The position numbers and the translations under genes were made by a program. The notes under the pieces are model-generated. The model did not search any database, was not told where the DNA came from, and worked only from the letters and a program-made list of their open reading frames with translations. From contig CALXDP010000002.1 in NCBI GenBank assembly GCA_944387095.1, positions 1-64,000 on the forward strand: 64,000 nucleotides of DNA. The letters run 5' to 3'. Source of the DNA: an uncultured Oscillospiraceae bacterium. Its GTDB lineage: Bacteria > Bacillota > Clostridia > Oscillospirales > Oscillospiraceae. Shown here piece after piece: positions 51,055-60,785 of the stretch (the first letter of the stretch is position 1; each line of letters begins with the position of its first letter).

Positions 51055-52221
51055 ATGAATCTGCATATCACAACACCGGAGGGGACCCGGGACCGGCTAT
51101 TCGCCGAGTGCCTGGAGCGCAGACAGGTGCAAAACGCTCTTGGGAAGCTATTTCGCCGGCGGGGCTATACCGAGGTAATCACTCCGGAGGTGGAGTATTA
51201 CGACTTGTTTATCCAATCCGGCAATCCGCTGCCCCAGGAGGCTATGCTGAAGATCATTGACCGCTCCGGCAAGATCATGGTGATGCGCCCGGATTCCACC
51301 GCGCCCATTGCCCGGGTGGCGGCCACCAGACTGAAGAGCCTGCCGCTGCCCCAGCGGCTCTACTACGACCAGACGGTATTCCGCTCTGGAAACGCCCACG
51401 ACGGGGGCAGCAGCGAGATTGCCCAGTGCGGGGTGGAGCTCATCGGCGCGGTGGGCAAAAAGGCGGATGTGGAGATGGTGGCCATGGCGGTGGACGCGCT
51501 GCGTGCCTGCGGGGTGAAAAACTTCCACATCGAGGTGGGCCACGCGGATTTCTTCCGCGCTCTGGCAGCCCGGCTGGAGCTTCCGGCGGAGGACGTGGAG
51601 CGGATGCGCGCCTGTATCGAGGGGAAAAACTACGCCGCCCTCAACGATATGCTGCAAAATTGTAGTGGCAACCCAGCCCGCGCCGCCCTGGCCCGACTGC
51701 CCTACCTGTTCGGCGGGGTGGAAGTGCTGGAAGAGGCAAAAGAACTGTCTGGCCCCTGCAAAAGCCTGGACTATCTGGCCCAGCTCCATGCAGAGTTGGC
51801 AGCTGCGGGCTATGGCGCTTTTGTCCGGTTTGACCTTGGACTGGTTCACCAGATCGACTATTACACCGGCGTGGTGTTCCGGGGTTATGTACAGGGCGCG
51901 GGGCGTCCGGTACTCTCCGGCGGCCGGTATGACAAGCTGGTGGAACGGTTCGGACGAAAGGCGGTGGCCACCGGATTTGCGGTGGACGTGGATGCGGTGG
52001 GAAGCTGTCTGTCCGTGGGCATGCCTCAGCTGGAGACAGTGATCCACTACGGCCAGGGGACACTGGCCCAGGCGCTGCGGGAGCTGGACAGCCGCGCGCC
52101 GGGTACCTGTGAGCTGTCCCCATGCCGCACGCTGAACAGCACGTTAAATCTGGCCCGGGAGAAGGGGGCCCAGCGGGTGCTGGTGCTGGAACAGTCGGGA
52201 GAGAGGTGGCTGGAGGTATGA
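51055..52221 (+). CDS. hisZ: ATP phosphoribosyltransferase regulatory subunit HisZ
   Basis: 388 residues, a class-II aminoacyl-tRNA-synthetase paralogue: LHITTPEGTRDRLF, GYTEVITPEVEYYDLF, MRPDSTAPIARVAATRL, and the histidyl-like YYTGVVFRGYVQGAGRPVLSG region. It lacks the C-terminal anticodon-binding domain, which distinguishes it from HisS. It activates the short HisG encoded next. GCGAGGTGAGG precedes the ATG. It overlaps hisG by 4 nt. Confidence 0.93.
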   Translation: MNLHITTPEGTRDRLFAECLERRQVQNALGKLFRRRGYTEVITPEVEYYDLFIQSGNPLPQEAMLKIIDRSGKIMVMRPDSTAPIARVAATRLKSLPLPQRLYYDQTVFRSGNAHDGGSSEIAQCGVELIGAVGKKADVEMVAMAVDALRACGVKNFHIEVGHADFFRALAARLELPAEDVERMRACIEGKNYAALNDMLQNCSGNPARAALARLPYLFGGVEVLEEAKELSGPCKSLDYLAQLHAELAAAGYGAFVRFDLGLVHQIDYYTGVVFRGYVQGAGRPVLSGGRYDKLVERFGRKAVATGFAVDVDAVGSCLSVGMPQLETVIHYGQGTLAQALRELDSRAPGTCELSPCRTLNSTLNLAREKGAQRVLVLEQSGERWLEV

Positions 52222-52859
52222 GCGGACGGCTGAAGATCGCCCTGACCAAGGGCAGGCTCCAGGACAAGTCGGTGGCCTTGTTTGAACAGATGGGGCTGGA
52301 TTGCGCTCCGGTGAAGGAGCCGGGCCGCAGGTTGATCCACCAGCTGCCCAACTATCCCCTGGATGTGGTGCTGGCCAAAGCCCCTGATGTAATCACCTAT
52401 GTGGAGCACGGCGTGTGTGACCTGGGGGTGGTGGGTAAGGACACTGTCCTGGAAAAGGGAGGTTCCTTCTATGAGGTGCTGGACCTGGGCTTTGGCCGGT
52501 GCCGGTTTGCCCTGGCTGTAAAGGTTGGCAGCGACTTCTATGGAACCTACAAGACCAGGCGGATCGCCTCCAAATATCCGGAGGTGACCCGGGCCTTCTT
52601 TGAAAAGAAGGGGATGGATGTGGAGATTATCAAGATTGAGGGCAGTGTGGAGCTGGCCCCCATTCTGGGGCTGGCGGACGGCATTGTGGACATTGTGGAG
52701 ACCGGAGCCACCCTGCGGGAAAATGGCCTGGAGCCCATTGAGGATGTGGCCCAGGTATCGGCCCGGCTGATCGTCAACACGGCCAGCATGAAGCTGTACA
52801 AGCGGGAGATTTTGGAGTTTATCGGCAGGTGCCAGCAGACTCTGGACAGCCGGAAATAA
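52218..52859 (+). CDS. hisG: ATP phosphoribosyltransferase catalytic subunit (short form)
   Basis: 213 residues, the HisG-short form that needs HisZ. LKIALTKGRLQDKSVALFEQ, DLGVVGKDTVLE and the PRPP-binding ADGIVDIVETGATLRENGLE are intact. It catalyses the first step of histidine synthesis, PRPP plus ATP. It starts within the hisZ stop (ATGA). Confidence 0.96.
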   Translation: MSGRLKIALTKGRLQDKSVALFEQMGLDCAPVKEPGRRLIHQLPNYPLDVVLAKAPDVITYVEHGVCDLGVVGKDTVLEKGGSFYEVLDLGFGRCRFALAVKVGSDFYGTYKTRRIASKYPEVTRAFFEKKGMDVEIIKIEGSVELAPILGLADGIVDIVETGATLRENGLEPIEDVAQVSARLIVNTASMKLYKREILEFIGRCQQTLDSRK

Positions 52860-52869
52860 GAGGAGTGAG

Positions 52870-54171
52870 ATGCCCATGCTGGAGATTGTCATGGCCGGCA
52901 ACGGCCGGGAAGAGGAAAAAATCGCCGCCATGCGGGCTCGGGCGGCTCAGGCGGGAGCGGAGATTGACCGGGCGGTGGCGGATATTTTGCGCGATGTGCG
53001 GGCCAGGGGGCTGGAGGCGGTAGAGGAGTACTCTCTGCGCTTTGACCAGGCCAAACCGAGAGAGCTGGCCACCGGGGAACTGGAGCAGGCGGCCCGCCGG
53101 ATTCCCGGGGAGCTGCTGTCCGCCCTCCGGCGCAGCGCGGACCAGATCCGCCACTACCAAAGCCGGTTGAAGGAGGAGATCTCCTTTGGGACAGTGCTGT
53201 GGGACAGCCCCACCGGCGGCCAGGTGGGCCGCACGGTGCGTCCGCTGAAACGGGTGGGGGTCTACGTGCCCGGTGGACGGGCGGCCTATCCCAGCTCGGT
53301 GCTGATGAACGTGATCCCGGCCAAGGTGGCCGGGGTAGAAGAGGTGGTCATGGTCACCCCGCCCACGGAACACATGAGCGACGCGGTGCTGGCTGCGGCC
53401 AAGGTGGCCGGGGTGGACCGTTGCATCGCCGTCGGGGGCGCCCAGGCGGTGGCGGCCCTGGCCTATGGTGCCGGGTTTATCCCCCGGGTGGACAAGCTGG
53501 TGGGGCCGGGCAACGCCTTTGTGGCGGCGGCCAAGCGGATGGTGTACGGAAGCCTGGACATCGACATGGTGGCCGGTCCCTCCGAAGTGCTGGTCATTGC
53601 CGATGAGACCGCCAACCCCCGGTATGTGGCGGCGGACCTCATCAGCCAGGCGGAGCACGACCCCCTGGCCTCAGCGGTGCTGCTCACCACCAGCCGGGAG
53701 CTGGCCCGGGCGGTGGACAGTGAGATCATCCGGCAAACCGAGCACTTGAGCCGGAGGGAGGTCATAGAAGCCTCTCTCCAGGATTTCGGCTGCGCCATTG
53801 TCTGCGACAGTTTGGAGCGGTGCGCCCAGCTGGGGGACGAGATTGCCCCGGAGCACCTAGAGATCGTCACCCGAGACCCGGAAAGCGTGATGGATATGAT
53901 CCAAAATGCGGGGGCCGTTTTTCTTGGGGCATATACCCCGGAACCGCTGGGGGACTATATGGCAGGGCCGGATCATGTGCTGCCCACCAGCGGGACGGCC
54001 CGGTTCTTCTCCCCTCTGTCGGTGGATGCCTTTGTGAAGAAAACCAGTGTGCTGAAGTACAGCAGGGAAGAGCTAGGCCGGGTGAAGGAGGATATCATTA
54101 CCCTGGCTCAGGCGGAGGGCCTCACCGCCCACGCCAATTCCATCCAGGTACGGTTTGATGAAGGCCGCTAG
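52870..54171 (+). CDS. hisD: histidinol dehydrogenase
   Basis: 433 residues: RVGVYVPGGRAAYPSSVLMN, AGVDRCIAVGGAQAVAALAY, DMVAGPSEVLVIAD, SQAEHDPLASAVL and the C-terminal signatures of HisD are present, with the zinc ligands expected. It performs the last two oxidations to histidine. The start at 52870 follows AGAGGAG. Confidence 0.96.
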   Translation: MPMLEIVMAGNGREEEKIAAMRARAAQAGAEIDRAVADILRDVRARGLEAVEEYSLRFDQAKPRELATGELEQAARRIPGELLSALRRSADQIRHYQSRLKEEISFGTVLWDSPTGGQVGRTVRPLKRVGVYVPGGRAAYPSSVLMNVIPAKVAGVEEVVMVTPPTEHMSDAVLAAAKVAGVDRCIAVGGAQAVAALAYGAGFIPRVDKLVGPGNAFVAAAKRMVYGSLDIDMVAGPSEVLVIADETANPRYVAADLISQAEHDPLASAVLLTTSRELARAVDSEIIRQTEHLSRREVIEASLQDFGCAIVCDSLERCAQLGDEIAPEHLEIVTRDPESVMDMIQNAGAVFLGAYTPEPLGDYMAGPDHVLPTSGTARFFSPLSVDAFVKKTSVLKYSREELGRVKEDIITLAQAEGLTAHANSIQVRFDEGR

Positions 54172-54187
54172 GAAAGGAGGAAGTGGA

Positions 54188-54799
54188 ATGGATATTCCTT
54201 TGTACCGGGAAGAAGACGCCTGCCTCCGGGCCTATGCCATAGAGCGCAAGACCAAAGAGACCCGGATCAGTGTGAATCTCTGCCTGGATGGTGGTGAGGT
54301 ACAGGTGGGGACCGGTATCGGTTTTTTTGACCATATGCTCACAGCCCTGGCCTTTTACGCCGGATTCGGTCTGGATCTGAGGGCGGAGGGAGATCTCCAG
54401 GTGGACGGTCACCACACGGTGGAGGACGTGGGGATTGTGTTGGGCCAGGCCCTATTCCGGGCCCTGGGAGATAAGAAGGGTATCCGCCGCTTCGGTTCCG
54501 CCTTTGTGCCCATGGACGAGGCGCTGTGCCTGACGGTGGTGGATTGCTCCAACCGCCCCTTTCTGGTCTATGATGCGGCCATGCCCCAGGGGATGATCGG
54601 CGCCTATGACAGCTGTCTCACCAAGGAGTTCATGCGGGCCTTCGCTGTCAACGGTGGGCTGACCCTCCACCAGAGATGCCTGTATGGGGAAAACGCCCAC
54701 CACATCACCGAGGCGCTGTTCAAATCCCTGGGCCTGGCCCTGAAGGACGCGGTGCGTGTGGAGGGCCGGGGAGTGACCTCCACCAAGGGCGCGCTGTGA
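54188..54799 (+). CDS. hisB: imidazoleglycerol-phosphate dehydratase
   Basis: 203 residues, monofunctional HisB. GIGFFDHMLTALAFYAGF, DGHHTVEDVGIVLG and GENAHHITEALFKSLGLALK provide the two manganese-binding His-rich motifs. The start at 54188 follows AAAGGAGGAAG; the N-terminus has about 15 extra residues (MDIPLYREEDACLRA) before the conserved IERKTKET. Confidence 0.96.
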   Translation: MDIPLYREEDACLRAYAIERKTKETRISVNLCLDGGEVQVGTGIGFFDHMLTALAFYAGFGLDLRAEGDLQVDGHHTVEDVGIVLGQALFRALGDKKGIRRFGSAFVPMDEALCLTVVDCSNRPFLVYDAAMPQGMIGAYDSCLTKEFMRAFAVNGGLTLHQRCLYGENAHHITEALFKSLGLALKDAVRVEGRGVTSTKGAL

Positions 54800-54817
54800 A
54801 AAGGATGTGAAGGGGAA

Positions 54818-55426
54818 ATGGGTTACACTGCGATTGTGGACTACGGGGTGGGCAATCTGAAGAGCGTGGCAAACGCTCTGGCCTACCTGGGGCAGGACAG
54901 CCAGATCACTGGCGACGGCAAAGGCCTGGAGTTGGCGGACGCCATTATCCTGCCTGGGGTGGGGGCCTTTCCGGACGCGGCGGACAAGCTGCGTGCTTCC
55001 GGATTGGAGGGACCTTTGTTGGCGCAGGTGGGCAGAAAGCCCATTTTGGGTATCTGCCTGGGGATGCAGCTGCTCTTTGAGCGGGGCGTGGAGGTGCGGC
55101 CCTGTCGGGGCCTGGGGTTTATCGGTGGCCAGGTGGAGCGGATTCCCACCGGGCTGAAGCTGCCCCACATCGGCTGGAACAGCCTGCATTTCCAGGGAAA
55201 CTCACCCTTGTTTGATGGGCTGGATGAGGGGGCGTATGTGTATTTCGTCCACTCCTATTACGGGGCTGCCACCCGTCCGGAACAGGTGATCGCCACCACG
55301 GACTATGGCCTGCCGGTGACGGCGGCAGTGCAGAGTGGCCTGGTGTTTGGCACTCAGTTTCACCCCGAGAAGAGCGGCGAGGTGGGGCTGCGGATCTTGG
55401 AGAATTTTGTAAAGTTGGGCGTATGA
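54818..55426 (+). CDS. hisH: imidazole glycerol phosphate synthase glutaminase subunit
   Basis: 202 residues, class-I glutaminase: VDYGVGNLKSVANAL, LGICLGMQLLFERG (nucleophile Cys), HIGWNSL and FGTQFHPEKSG (catalytic His and Glu). It feeds ammonia to HisF, which lies 2.9 kb downstream because of the inserted LtaS-like gene. Confidence 0.96.
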   Translation: MGYTAIVDYGVGNLKSVANALAYLGQDSQITGDGKGLELADAIILPGVGAFPDAADKLRASGLEGPLLAQVGRKPILGICLGMQLLFERGVEVRPCRGLGFIGGQVERIPTGLKLPHIGWNSLHFQGNSPLFDGLDEGAYVYFVHSYYGAATRPEQVIATTDYGLPVTAAVQSGLVFGTQFHPEKSGEVGLRILENFVKLGV

Positions 55427-55462
55427 GCGCCGGGCTGAATGGAAACGATCTGGAGGGAGACC

Positions 55463-57622
55463 ATGCCAAGCAACAACTATGGCGGGAGACGAGTGTACCG
55501 AGGGCGCAAAAGAAGTGGGGGAGCGGGAGACTCCCCCCTTTTGAGGTCCGTTGGGCGGGCGGCATTTTTTCCCCTGCTGTTCGTCTATTTGGAGCTGGTA
55601 CTCCACATCTCCCTGGGGATGAATCTGAAGTATGGTGTGATCTATATGTTGTTCGCCCTATCCATGGGCTGTCTGTTCAGCGCCATTACCATGCCCTTTC
55701 ATCGAAAGGTGAACCGTGTGCTGGTAAAGGTGCTGGCTTTGGCGGTGTCCCTGCTCTATATTGTGGAGATCATCGCCAAAAAGATCCTGCAGAACTTCTA
55801 CTCCTTTAGCTCCCTGGGGATGGCGGCGGGCAACCATTTAACGGACTATACCCAGGTCATCCTCTCCATGGTGGCGCGTAACATCCCGTTGATCCTGGTG
55901 CTGCTGCTGCCCGCAATCTTTGTCATCGCCTTTGGGAACCGGGTACTGCGCTTTCCCCGGACGCATGTGGGGTTTGCCGGGGTGATGGCGGGGGGCATGG
56001 TCATTTTTCACCTGTTGGCCCTGGGGGCGGTGCATCTGCCCTGGGGTGGGGATCTGACCCCGGCCCAGCTCTACCGGGTGGACACCAACCTGGACGACCA
56101 GGTGGAGCAGCTGGGGCTGGTCACCATGCTCCGTCTGGACGTGAAGCACCAGTTCGTGCCTGCGGGCACCCTGCTGGGTGACAGCTTCACCGGACTGCCA
56201 GTGATCCCCAGCGCCGACCCCTCCGACTCGGCGGGAGAGGAGAGCCAGGATCCGTCGGCCAGTCCCACCCCGTCCATCGACACCTCTCCCAATGTGATGG
56301 ACGTGGATCTGGCGGCGGTGGCCAGCGGTACGGACAATGAGAGCATTCAGTGGCTGGCCAACTACTTCAGCAGTGTTACCCCCACCAATAAAAATGAGTA
56401 TACCGGCATGTTTGAAGGGTACAATGTCATCCTGTTCGTCCTGGAGGGCTTCTCCGGCTATGCCCTGGATCCGGAACTCACCCCCACCCTCTGGAAAATG
56501 GCCAACGAGGGCTTTGTGTTCCAAAACTACTACACCGCCCTGCATTTCACCAGTACCTCCAATGGGGAATGCCAGACCCTGCTGGGGTTGTACCCCAAGA
56601 ACGGAAATCCCGCCACCATGAGCCGCACCGGCCAGCTGGGCACCAACGCCTATTTCTCCCTGGCCCAGCAGCTGGGCCGGGAGGGGTATGAACTGTTGGG
56701 CTATCACGACAACCAGGATATGTATGGTCGGGCTGCCTCCCACACCAATTTGGGTTACACCTGGAAGCAGTATGTGCCAGGCCATAACGGGGAGTCTGGC
56801 ACCCTGCTGTGCGAGGAGAATGCCGCGGGGACGGATCGGCTCTGGCCCCAACGGGACAGATATATGGTAGAGGTGAGCGTGGACGACTATATCCACCAGG
56901 ACACCCCCTTTCATGTATACTATCTCACCGTCAGCGGCCATACCAACTACGGCTGGAACCGGGTGGCGTCCCAGTATCGAGACCTGGTATCCGACCTGCC
57001 CTACAGCGAGAAAACCCAGGCCTATGTGGCGGCCGCCGCCATAGAGGTGGACCGTGCCATGCAGGCGTTGTTGGACGAGTTGGAGGCGGCGGGCAAGCTG
57101 GAAAACACCCTGATCGTGGCCACCGGAGACCACATCCCCTACGCGGATGTGGACGTGCTGGAAGAGCTGGCGGGCAGGCCCTTCGGCAGCTCGGAGGATC
57201 TGGAATACCTGCGGGAATCTGCCATTGATTTCGATGTCTATAAAAATACCCTCATCATGTGGTCGGCCAGCATGGACCAGCCGGTGGAGGTGGACAAGGT
57301 GTGCTGCCAGGTGGATATCCTGCCCACAGTGTCAAATCTTTTGGGATTGGAGTATGACTCCCGGATGCTGGCGGGCAGCGACATCCTGTCGGACAGCGAG
57401 GGGTTGGTGGTGTTTTCCTCCCGGTGCTGGCAGTCGGACCGGGGCTTCTACAACCGGTTTACCCAGACCTTCACTCCCGCGGAGGGCGTGACCATGACGG
57501 AGCGGGAGCAGGAGGAATATGTCACGGCGATGCGCCGGCTGGTCGCCTATAAGCTGGACAGCACCGACCTGATCATCGAGAATGACTTCTACGATTATGT
57601 GTTTGGCCAGGACGGAGAATAA
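55463..57622 (+). CDS. LtaS-like membrane sulfatase / phosphoglycerol transferase
   Basis: 719 residues from the ATG at 55463 (TGGAGGGAG upstream). A basic N-terminus is followed by about five membrane helices within residues 25-200. A Ser/Pro/Asp-rich linker near 245-290 follows, then an extracellular alkaline-phosphatase-fold domain (about 310-690). Metal and nucleophile motifs by eye: VILFVLEGFSGY (metal Glu), FTSTSNGECQTLLGLYP (candidate nucleophile Thr near 364), YHDNQDMYG, VSGHTNYGW and VATGDHIPYADV. This is the lipoteichoic-acid synthase family, which transfers glycerol phosphate to lipid or glycan acceptors. It sits inside the his operon between hisH (36 nt) and hisA (14 nt). Confidence 0.85.
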   Translation: MPSNNYGGRRVYRGRKRSGGAGDSPLLRSVGRAAFFPLLFVYLELVLHISLGMNLKYGVIYMLFALSMGCLFSAITMPFHRKVNRVLVKVLALAVSLLYIVEIIAKKILQNFYSFSSLGMAAGNHLTDYTQVILSMVARNIPLILVLLLPAIFVIAFGNRVLRFPRTHVGFAGVMAGGMVIFHLLALGAVHLPWGGDLTPAQLYRVDTNLDDQVEQLGLVTMLRLDVKHQFVPAGTLLGDSFTGLPVIPSADPSDSAGEESQDPSASPTPSIDTSPNVMDVDLAAVASGTDNESIQWLANYFSSVTPTNKNEYTGMFEGYNVILFVLEGFSGYALDPELTPTLWKMANEGFVFQNYYTALHFTSTSNGECQTLLGLYPKNGNPATMSRTGQLGTNAYFSLAQQLGREGYELLGYHDNQDMYGRAASHTNLGYTWKQYVPGHNGESGTLLCEENAAGTDRLWPQRDRYMVEVSVDDYIHQDTPFHVYYLTVSGHTNYGWNRVASQYRDLVSDLPYSEKTQAYVAAAAIEVDRAMQALLDELEAAGKLENTLIVATGDHIPYADVDVLEELAGRPFGSSEDLEYLRESAIDFDVYKNTLIMWSASMDQPVEVDKVCCQVDILPTVSNLLGLEYDSRMLAGSDILSDSEGLVVFSSRCWQSDRGFYNRFTQTFTPAEGVTMTEREQEEYVTAMRRLVAYKLDSTDLIIENDFYDYVFGQDGE

Positions 57623-57636
57623 AGGAGGGATGCCGC

Positions 57637-58359
57637 GTGATCATTCTGCCCGCCATCGACCTAAAAGACGGGAAGGTCGTGCGTCTATACAAGGGAGATT
57701 TCCATACGGTGCATCAGGTGGCCCAGGATCCTGTGGAGACGGCCCGGGCCTTTTATGAGGCGGGGGCCCGTCAGATCCACATGGTGGACCTGGACGGCGC
57801 CAAGGATGGCCGACGGAAAAACAGTGCCATTGTGTCCCAGGTAGCCGGTTTGGGGCTGAGGGTGGAGCTGGGGGGTGGCATTCGCTCCATGGAGGATCTG
57901 GAGGCGGTGTTTGCCGGCGGGGCCTTCCGTGCGGTGATCGGCTCTGCCGCCGTGGAATGCCCGGAATTTGTGGCCCGGGCGGTGGAGCGGTTTGGCCATG
58001 ACCGGATCTCCGTGGGTATCGACGCGAAAAACGGTCTGGTGCGCACGGCGGGCTGGACAGAGGATTCCGGGCGAAATTACCTGGACTTTGCCCGGGAAAT
58101 GGAAGGTATTGGTGTAAAGAATATTATCTTTACAGATATTGATACAGACGGGACTTTGGGAGGGCCGGCGCTGGACAGCCTGCGGGCGCTGATGGACAGC
58201 GTGTCCTGCCGGGTGACCGCCTCCGGCGGCGTGTCCTGCAATCAGGATATCCGTGATCTGGCGGCCCTGGGCGTCTGGGGGGCCATCATTGGAAAGGCCT
58301 ATTACGCCGGGACCATAGATCTTGCCCAGGCGGTGAAGGACGGTGGGCAGCAATGTTAG
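57637..58359 (+). CDS. hisA: ProFAR isomerase
   Basis: 240 residues, (beta-alpha)8 barrel with a GTG start at 57637 after AAAGGAGGG; an ATG at 57630 is out of frame. [20 protein letters not shown] holds the catalytic Asp8 equivalent, and [14 protein letters not shown] the second. It isomerises ProFAR to PRFAR. It overlaps hisF by 7 nt. Confidence 0.96.
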   Translation: MIILPAIDLKDGKVVRLYKGDFHTVHQVAQDPVETARAFYEAGARQIHMVDLDGAKDGRRKNSAIVSQVAGLGLRVELGGGIRSMEDLEAVFAGGAFRAVIGSAAVECPEFVARAVERFGHDRISVGIDAKNGLVRTAGWTEDSGRNYLDFAREMEGIGVKNIIFTDIDTDGTLGGPALDSLRALMDSVSCRVTASGGVSCNQDIRDLAALGVWGAIIGKAYYAGTIDLAQAVKDGGQQC

Positions 58360-59108
58360 CCAAACGGATCATCCCCTGCCTGGATGTGCGGGACGGACGG
58401 GTGGTGAAGGGAGTCAACTTCGTCAACATCCGGGACGCGGGCGACCCGGTGGAGCTGGCCGCTTACTATTCCGACCAGGGGGCGGACGAGATCGTCTTTC
58501 TGGACATCACCGCCACCAGCGACGCCCGGGACACGGTGGCCGATGTGGTGGAGCGTACCGCCGCCCGGGTGTTCGTCCCCCTCACCGTGGGGGGCGGCAT
58601 CCGCACCCTGGATGACTTCCAGAGGCTGCTGCGGGCGGGGGCGGACAAGATCTCGGTGAACTCCGCCGCGGTGAAGGACCCCAAACTCATCTCCCAAGCG
58701 GCGGAGCGGTTCGGCTCCCAGTGCGTGGTGCTGGCCATCGACGCCCGCCGCCGGCCAGAGGGCTGGTACGAGGTGGTTGTGGCCGGAGGGCGCACCCCCA
58801 CCGGCATGGATGCGGTGGAGTGGGCGAAAGAGGGGCAGCGGCTGGGAGCAGGGGAGATCCTGCTCACCTCCATGGACGCTGACGGCACCAAGGCGGGCTT
58901 TGATTTGGACATGACCCGGGCGGTGACCCAGGCGGTGTCCATCCCGGTGATTGCCTCCGGCGGCTGCGGCTCTTTGGAGCACTTTGCCCAGGTGTTTGAG
59001 ACCACCGGCTGCGACGCCGCCCTGGCCGCCAGCCTGTTTCACTTCGGGGAGCTCACCGTTCCCCAGGTGAAGGCGTACCTGGCCGGGCGGGGCATCCCCG
59101 TGCGGTAG
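58353..59108 (+). CDS. hisF: imidazole glycerol phosphate synthase cyclase subunit
   Basis: 251 residues: [19 protein letters not shown] (catalytic Asp), [22 protein letters not shown] (second Asp) and [12 protein letters not shown] are the HisF signatures. It works with HisH to make IGP and AICAR. Confidence 0.97.
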   Translation: MLAKRIIPCLDVRDGRVVKGVNFVNIRDAGDPVELAAYYSDQGADEIVFLDITATSDARDTVADVVERTAARVFVPLTVGGGIRTLDDFQRLLRAGADKISVNSAAVKDPKLISQAAERFGSQCVVLAIDARRRPEGWYEVVVAGGRTPTGMDAVEWAKEGQRLGAGEILLTSMDADGTKAGFDLDMTRAVTQAVSIPVIASGGCGSLEHFAQVFETTGCDAALAASLFHFGELTVPQVKAYLAGRGIPVR

Positions 59109-59112
59109 GCCT

Positions 59113-59324
59113 ATGCTGGACGACATTCTGGAGATCGCCCTGGAGCTGGGCGGGGGGAGGTGCTGGAGGCGGTGATCGAGCACCGCCGGAAGCGCCGCAA
59201 GGCCCGCCGCCGGGCCAAGAAGGAGGCCCGCCGCGCCCAAAAGGCGGAGGAGAAGCGGCTGAGCGCCCAACGGAAAGAGGACCCTTGGCGGGTTCGGAAA
59301 CCTAAACTGCCCTGGGAGGGATAG
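59113..59324 (+). pseudogene. small basic protein gene with a frameshift in a G-run
   Basis: From the ATG at 59113 the frame reads MLDDILEIALELGG and stops after 20 codons (TGA at 59173). One base inserted at the run of six G (59152-59157) would instead join it to an open frame reading EVLEAVIEHRRKRRKARRRA, then KKEARRAQKAEEKRLSAQRK, ending at TAG 59322. That gives a roughly 70-residue, strongly basic helical protein. The fit of both halves between hisF and hisI suggests a real gene with a frameshift, a slippery site or a sequencing error. Function unknown. Confidence 0.6.
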
Positions 59325-59329
59325 AAGCG

Positions 59330-59650
59330 ATGTTTGACCTGGACCTGCTGTTTCAAAAATCCGACCTGATCCCGGTGATCATTCAGAATGCAGAAACCCT
59401 GCAGGTGTTGATGCTGGGGTTTACCAACCGGGAGGCGGTGGAGCTGACCATAAAGACCAAAACGGCCTGGTTCTGGAGCCGGAGCCGGCAGAAGCTGTGG
59501 CAGAAAGGGGAGAGCAGCGGCAATTTTCTCCATGTTCTGGAAATTCGGACGGATTGTGACACGGATACGCTGCTCTACCTGTGCAAACCGGATGGGCCCA
59601 CCTGCCACACGGGATCTGAGAGTTGTTTTTTTCGTGAGATTGCGATATAA
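59330..59650 (+). CDS. hisI: phosphoribosyl-AMP cyclohydrolase
   Basis: 106 residues, monofunctional. LIPVIIQNAETLQVLMLGFT, AWFWSRSRQKLWQKGESSGN and the zinc/magnesium motif DCDTDTLLYLC with PTCHTGSESCFF are intact. HisE is a separate gene 28 nt downstream. Confidence 0.96.
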   Translation: MFDLDLLFQKSDLIPVIIQNAETLQVLMLGFTNREAVELTIKTKTAWFWSRSRQKLWQKGESSGNFLHVLEIRTDCDTDTLLYLCKPDGPTCHTGSESCFFREIAI

Positions 59651-59677
59651 TAAGAACTGTGAATGAGGTGTCATGGA

Positions 59678-60004
59678 ATGAACGATGTACTGCAGACTCT
59701 GTATCAGGTGGTTCAGGACCGCCGGGAGCATCCCCAGGAGGGGTCTTATACCTGCTACCTGTTTGAGAAAGGGCTGGATAAGATCCTGAAGAAGGTGGGG
59801 GAGGAGTGTACAGAGACGGTGATCGCCGCCAAGAATAGCGTGCCTGCCGATACGGTGGGGGAGATCTCGGACCTGATCTATCACCTGATGGTACTCATGG
59901 TGGACCAGGGAATCCCTCTGGAGGACGTGATGGAAGAACTCCGCCGCAGGAGTTTGAAGATCGGCAATCTGAAGCAGATGAAGCAGGTGGACCGGGAAAC
60001 CTGA
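59678..60004 (+). CDS. hisE: phosphoribosyl-ATP pyrophosphatase
   Basis: 108 residues from the ATG at 59678 (GAATGAGGTG upstream). The MazG-like all-alpha fold motif KILKKVGEECTETVIAAKN and EISDLIYHLMVLM carries the metal-binding Glu/Asp residues. It is the last gene of the his operon and completes a set of hisZGDBHAFIE; hisC is elsewhere and no hisN/hisK phosphatase was seen. Confidence 0.96.
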   Translation: MNDVLQTLYQVVQDRREHPQEGSYTCYLFEKGLDKILKKVGEECTETVIAAKNSVPADTVGEISDLIYHLMVLMVDQGIPLEDVMEELRRRSLKIGNLKQMKQVDRET

Positions 60005-60040
60005 ATTTTTTAAAGTGCCGGATGGCGCGGGAGGTAATGT

Positions 60041-60763
60041 ATGGATAATATGAATCAAATGAACCAGTACAGCTTTGACAGCAGCTACGCCGACTCCAGG
60101 CTGACCCTGAATCAGTATATTTCCAGGACCTTCGGCTGGATGTTTGTGGGCCTGATGGTCACCTTCCTGCTGGCTTGGGCCATGTCGGTGAGCGGGGCGG
60201 TGTTTGGCCTGTTCTATGCAGTGCCCCAAATTGCCATCATTCTGCTGATTGCGGAGGTGGCGGTGGTGCTGATCTTTTCCGCTCGGATCCATAAGAACTC
60301 CGTGGGGGTGAGCCGGATCCTGTTTCTCGTTTACTCTGTGTTGAACGGAGTGGTGTTTTCCGTCTACTTCGTGCTGTTTGAAGTGACTAGCCTGATCGCC
60401 ATTTTTGGACTCACCGCCCTGTTTTTTGGGGCCTTCGCCCTGTATGGCCGGTTCACCAAGACGGACCTGTCCCGGTTGCGCCCCCTGCTCATCGGCGGGT
60501 TGATCTTCCTGCTGGTGGCTGCGCTGCTCAGTTTCTTCATTCGGATGGAGGCCACTGAGCGGATCATCTGCATGGTGGGTATTGTGGTGTTTCTGTGCTT
60601 TACCGCCTATGATACCCAGAAGATCAAGGCCAACTACAATTATTTCTATCATGACGCGGTGATGCTGCACAAAGCGTCCATTTACTCCGCCCTGGAGTTG
60701 TATCTGGACTTCATTAACCTGTTTTTGTATCTGCTGCGATTCATGGGCAAAAGCAAGAACTGA
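60041..60763 (+). CDS. Bax inhibitor-1/YccA family membrane protein
   Basis: 240 residues with seven hydrophobic segments: FGWMFVGLMVTFLLAWAMSV, VFSVYFVLFEVTSLIAIFG, and a terminal TAYDTQKIKANY with the conserved Asp of the TMBIM di-aspartyl calcium-leak sensor. Family members are membrane proteins linked to FtsH or calcium homeostasis; the exact role is unknown. GGGAGGTAATGT precedes the ATG. Confidence 0.92.
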   Translation: MDNMNQMNQYSFDSSYADSRLTLNQYISRTFGWMFVGLMVTFLLAWAMSVSGAVFGLFYAVPQIAIILLIAEVAVVLIFSARIHKNSVGVSRILFLVYSVLNGVVFSVYFVLFEVTSLIAIFGLTALFFGAFALYGRFTKTDLSRLRPLLIGGLIFLLVAALLSFFIRMEATERIICMVGIVVFLCFTAYDTQKIKANYNYFYHDAVMLHKASIYSALELYLDFINLFLYLLRFMGKSKN

Positions 60764-60785
60764 TTGCGCGGCAGAAAATCAAAGC

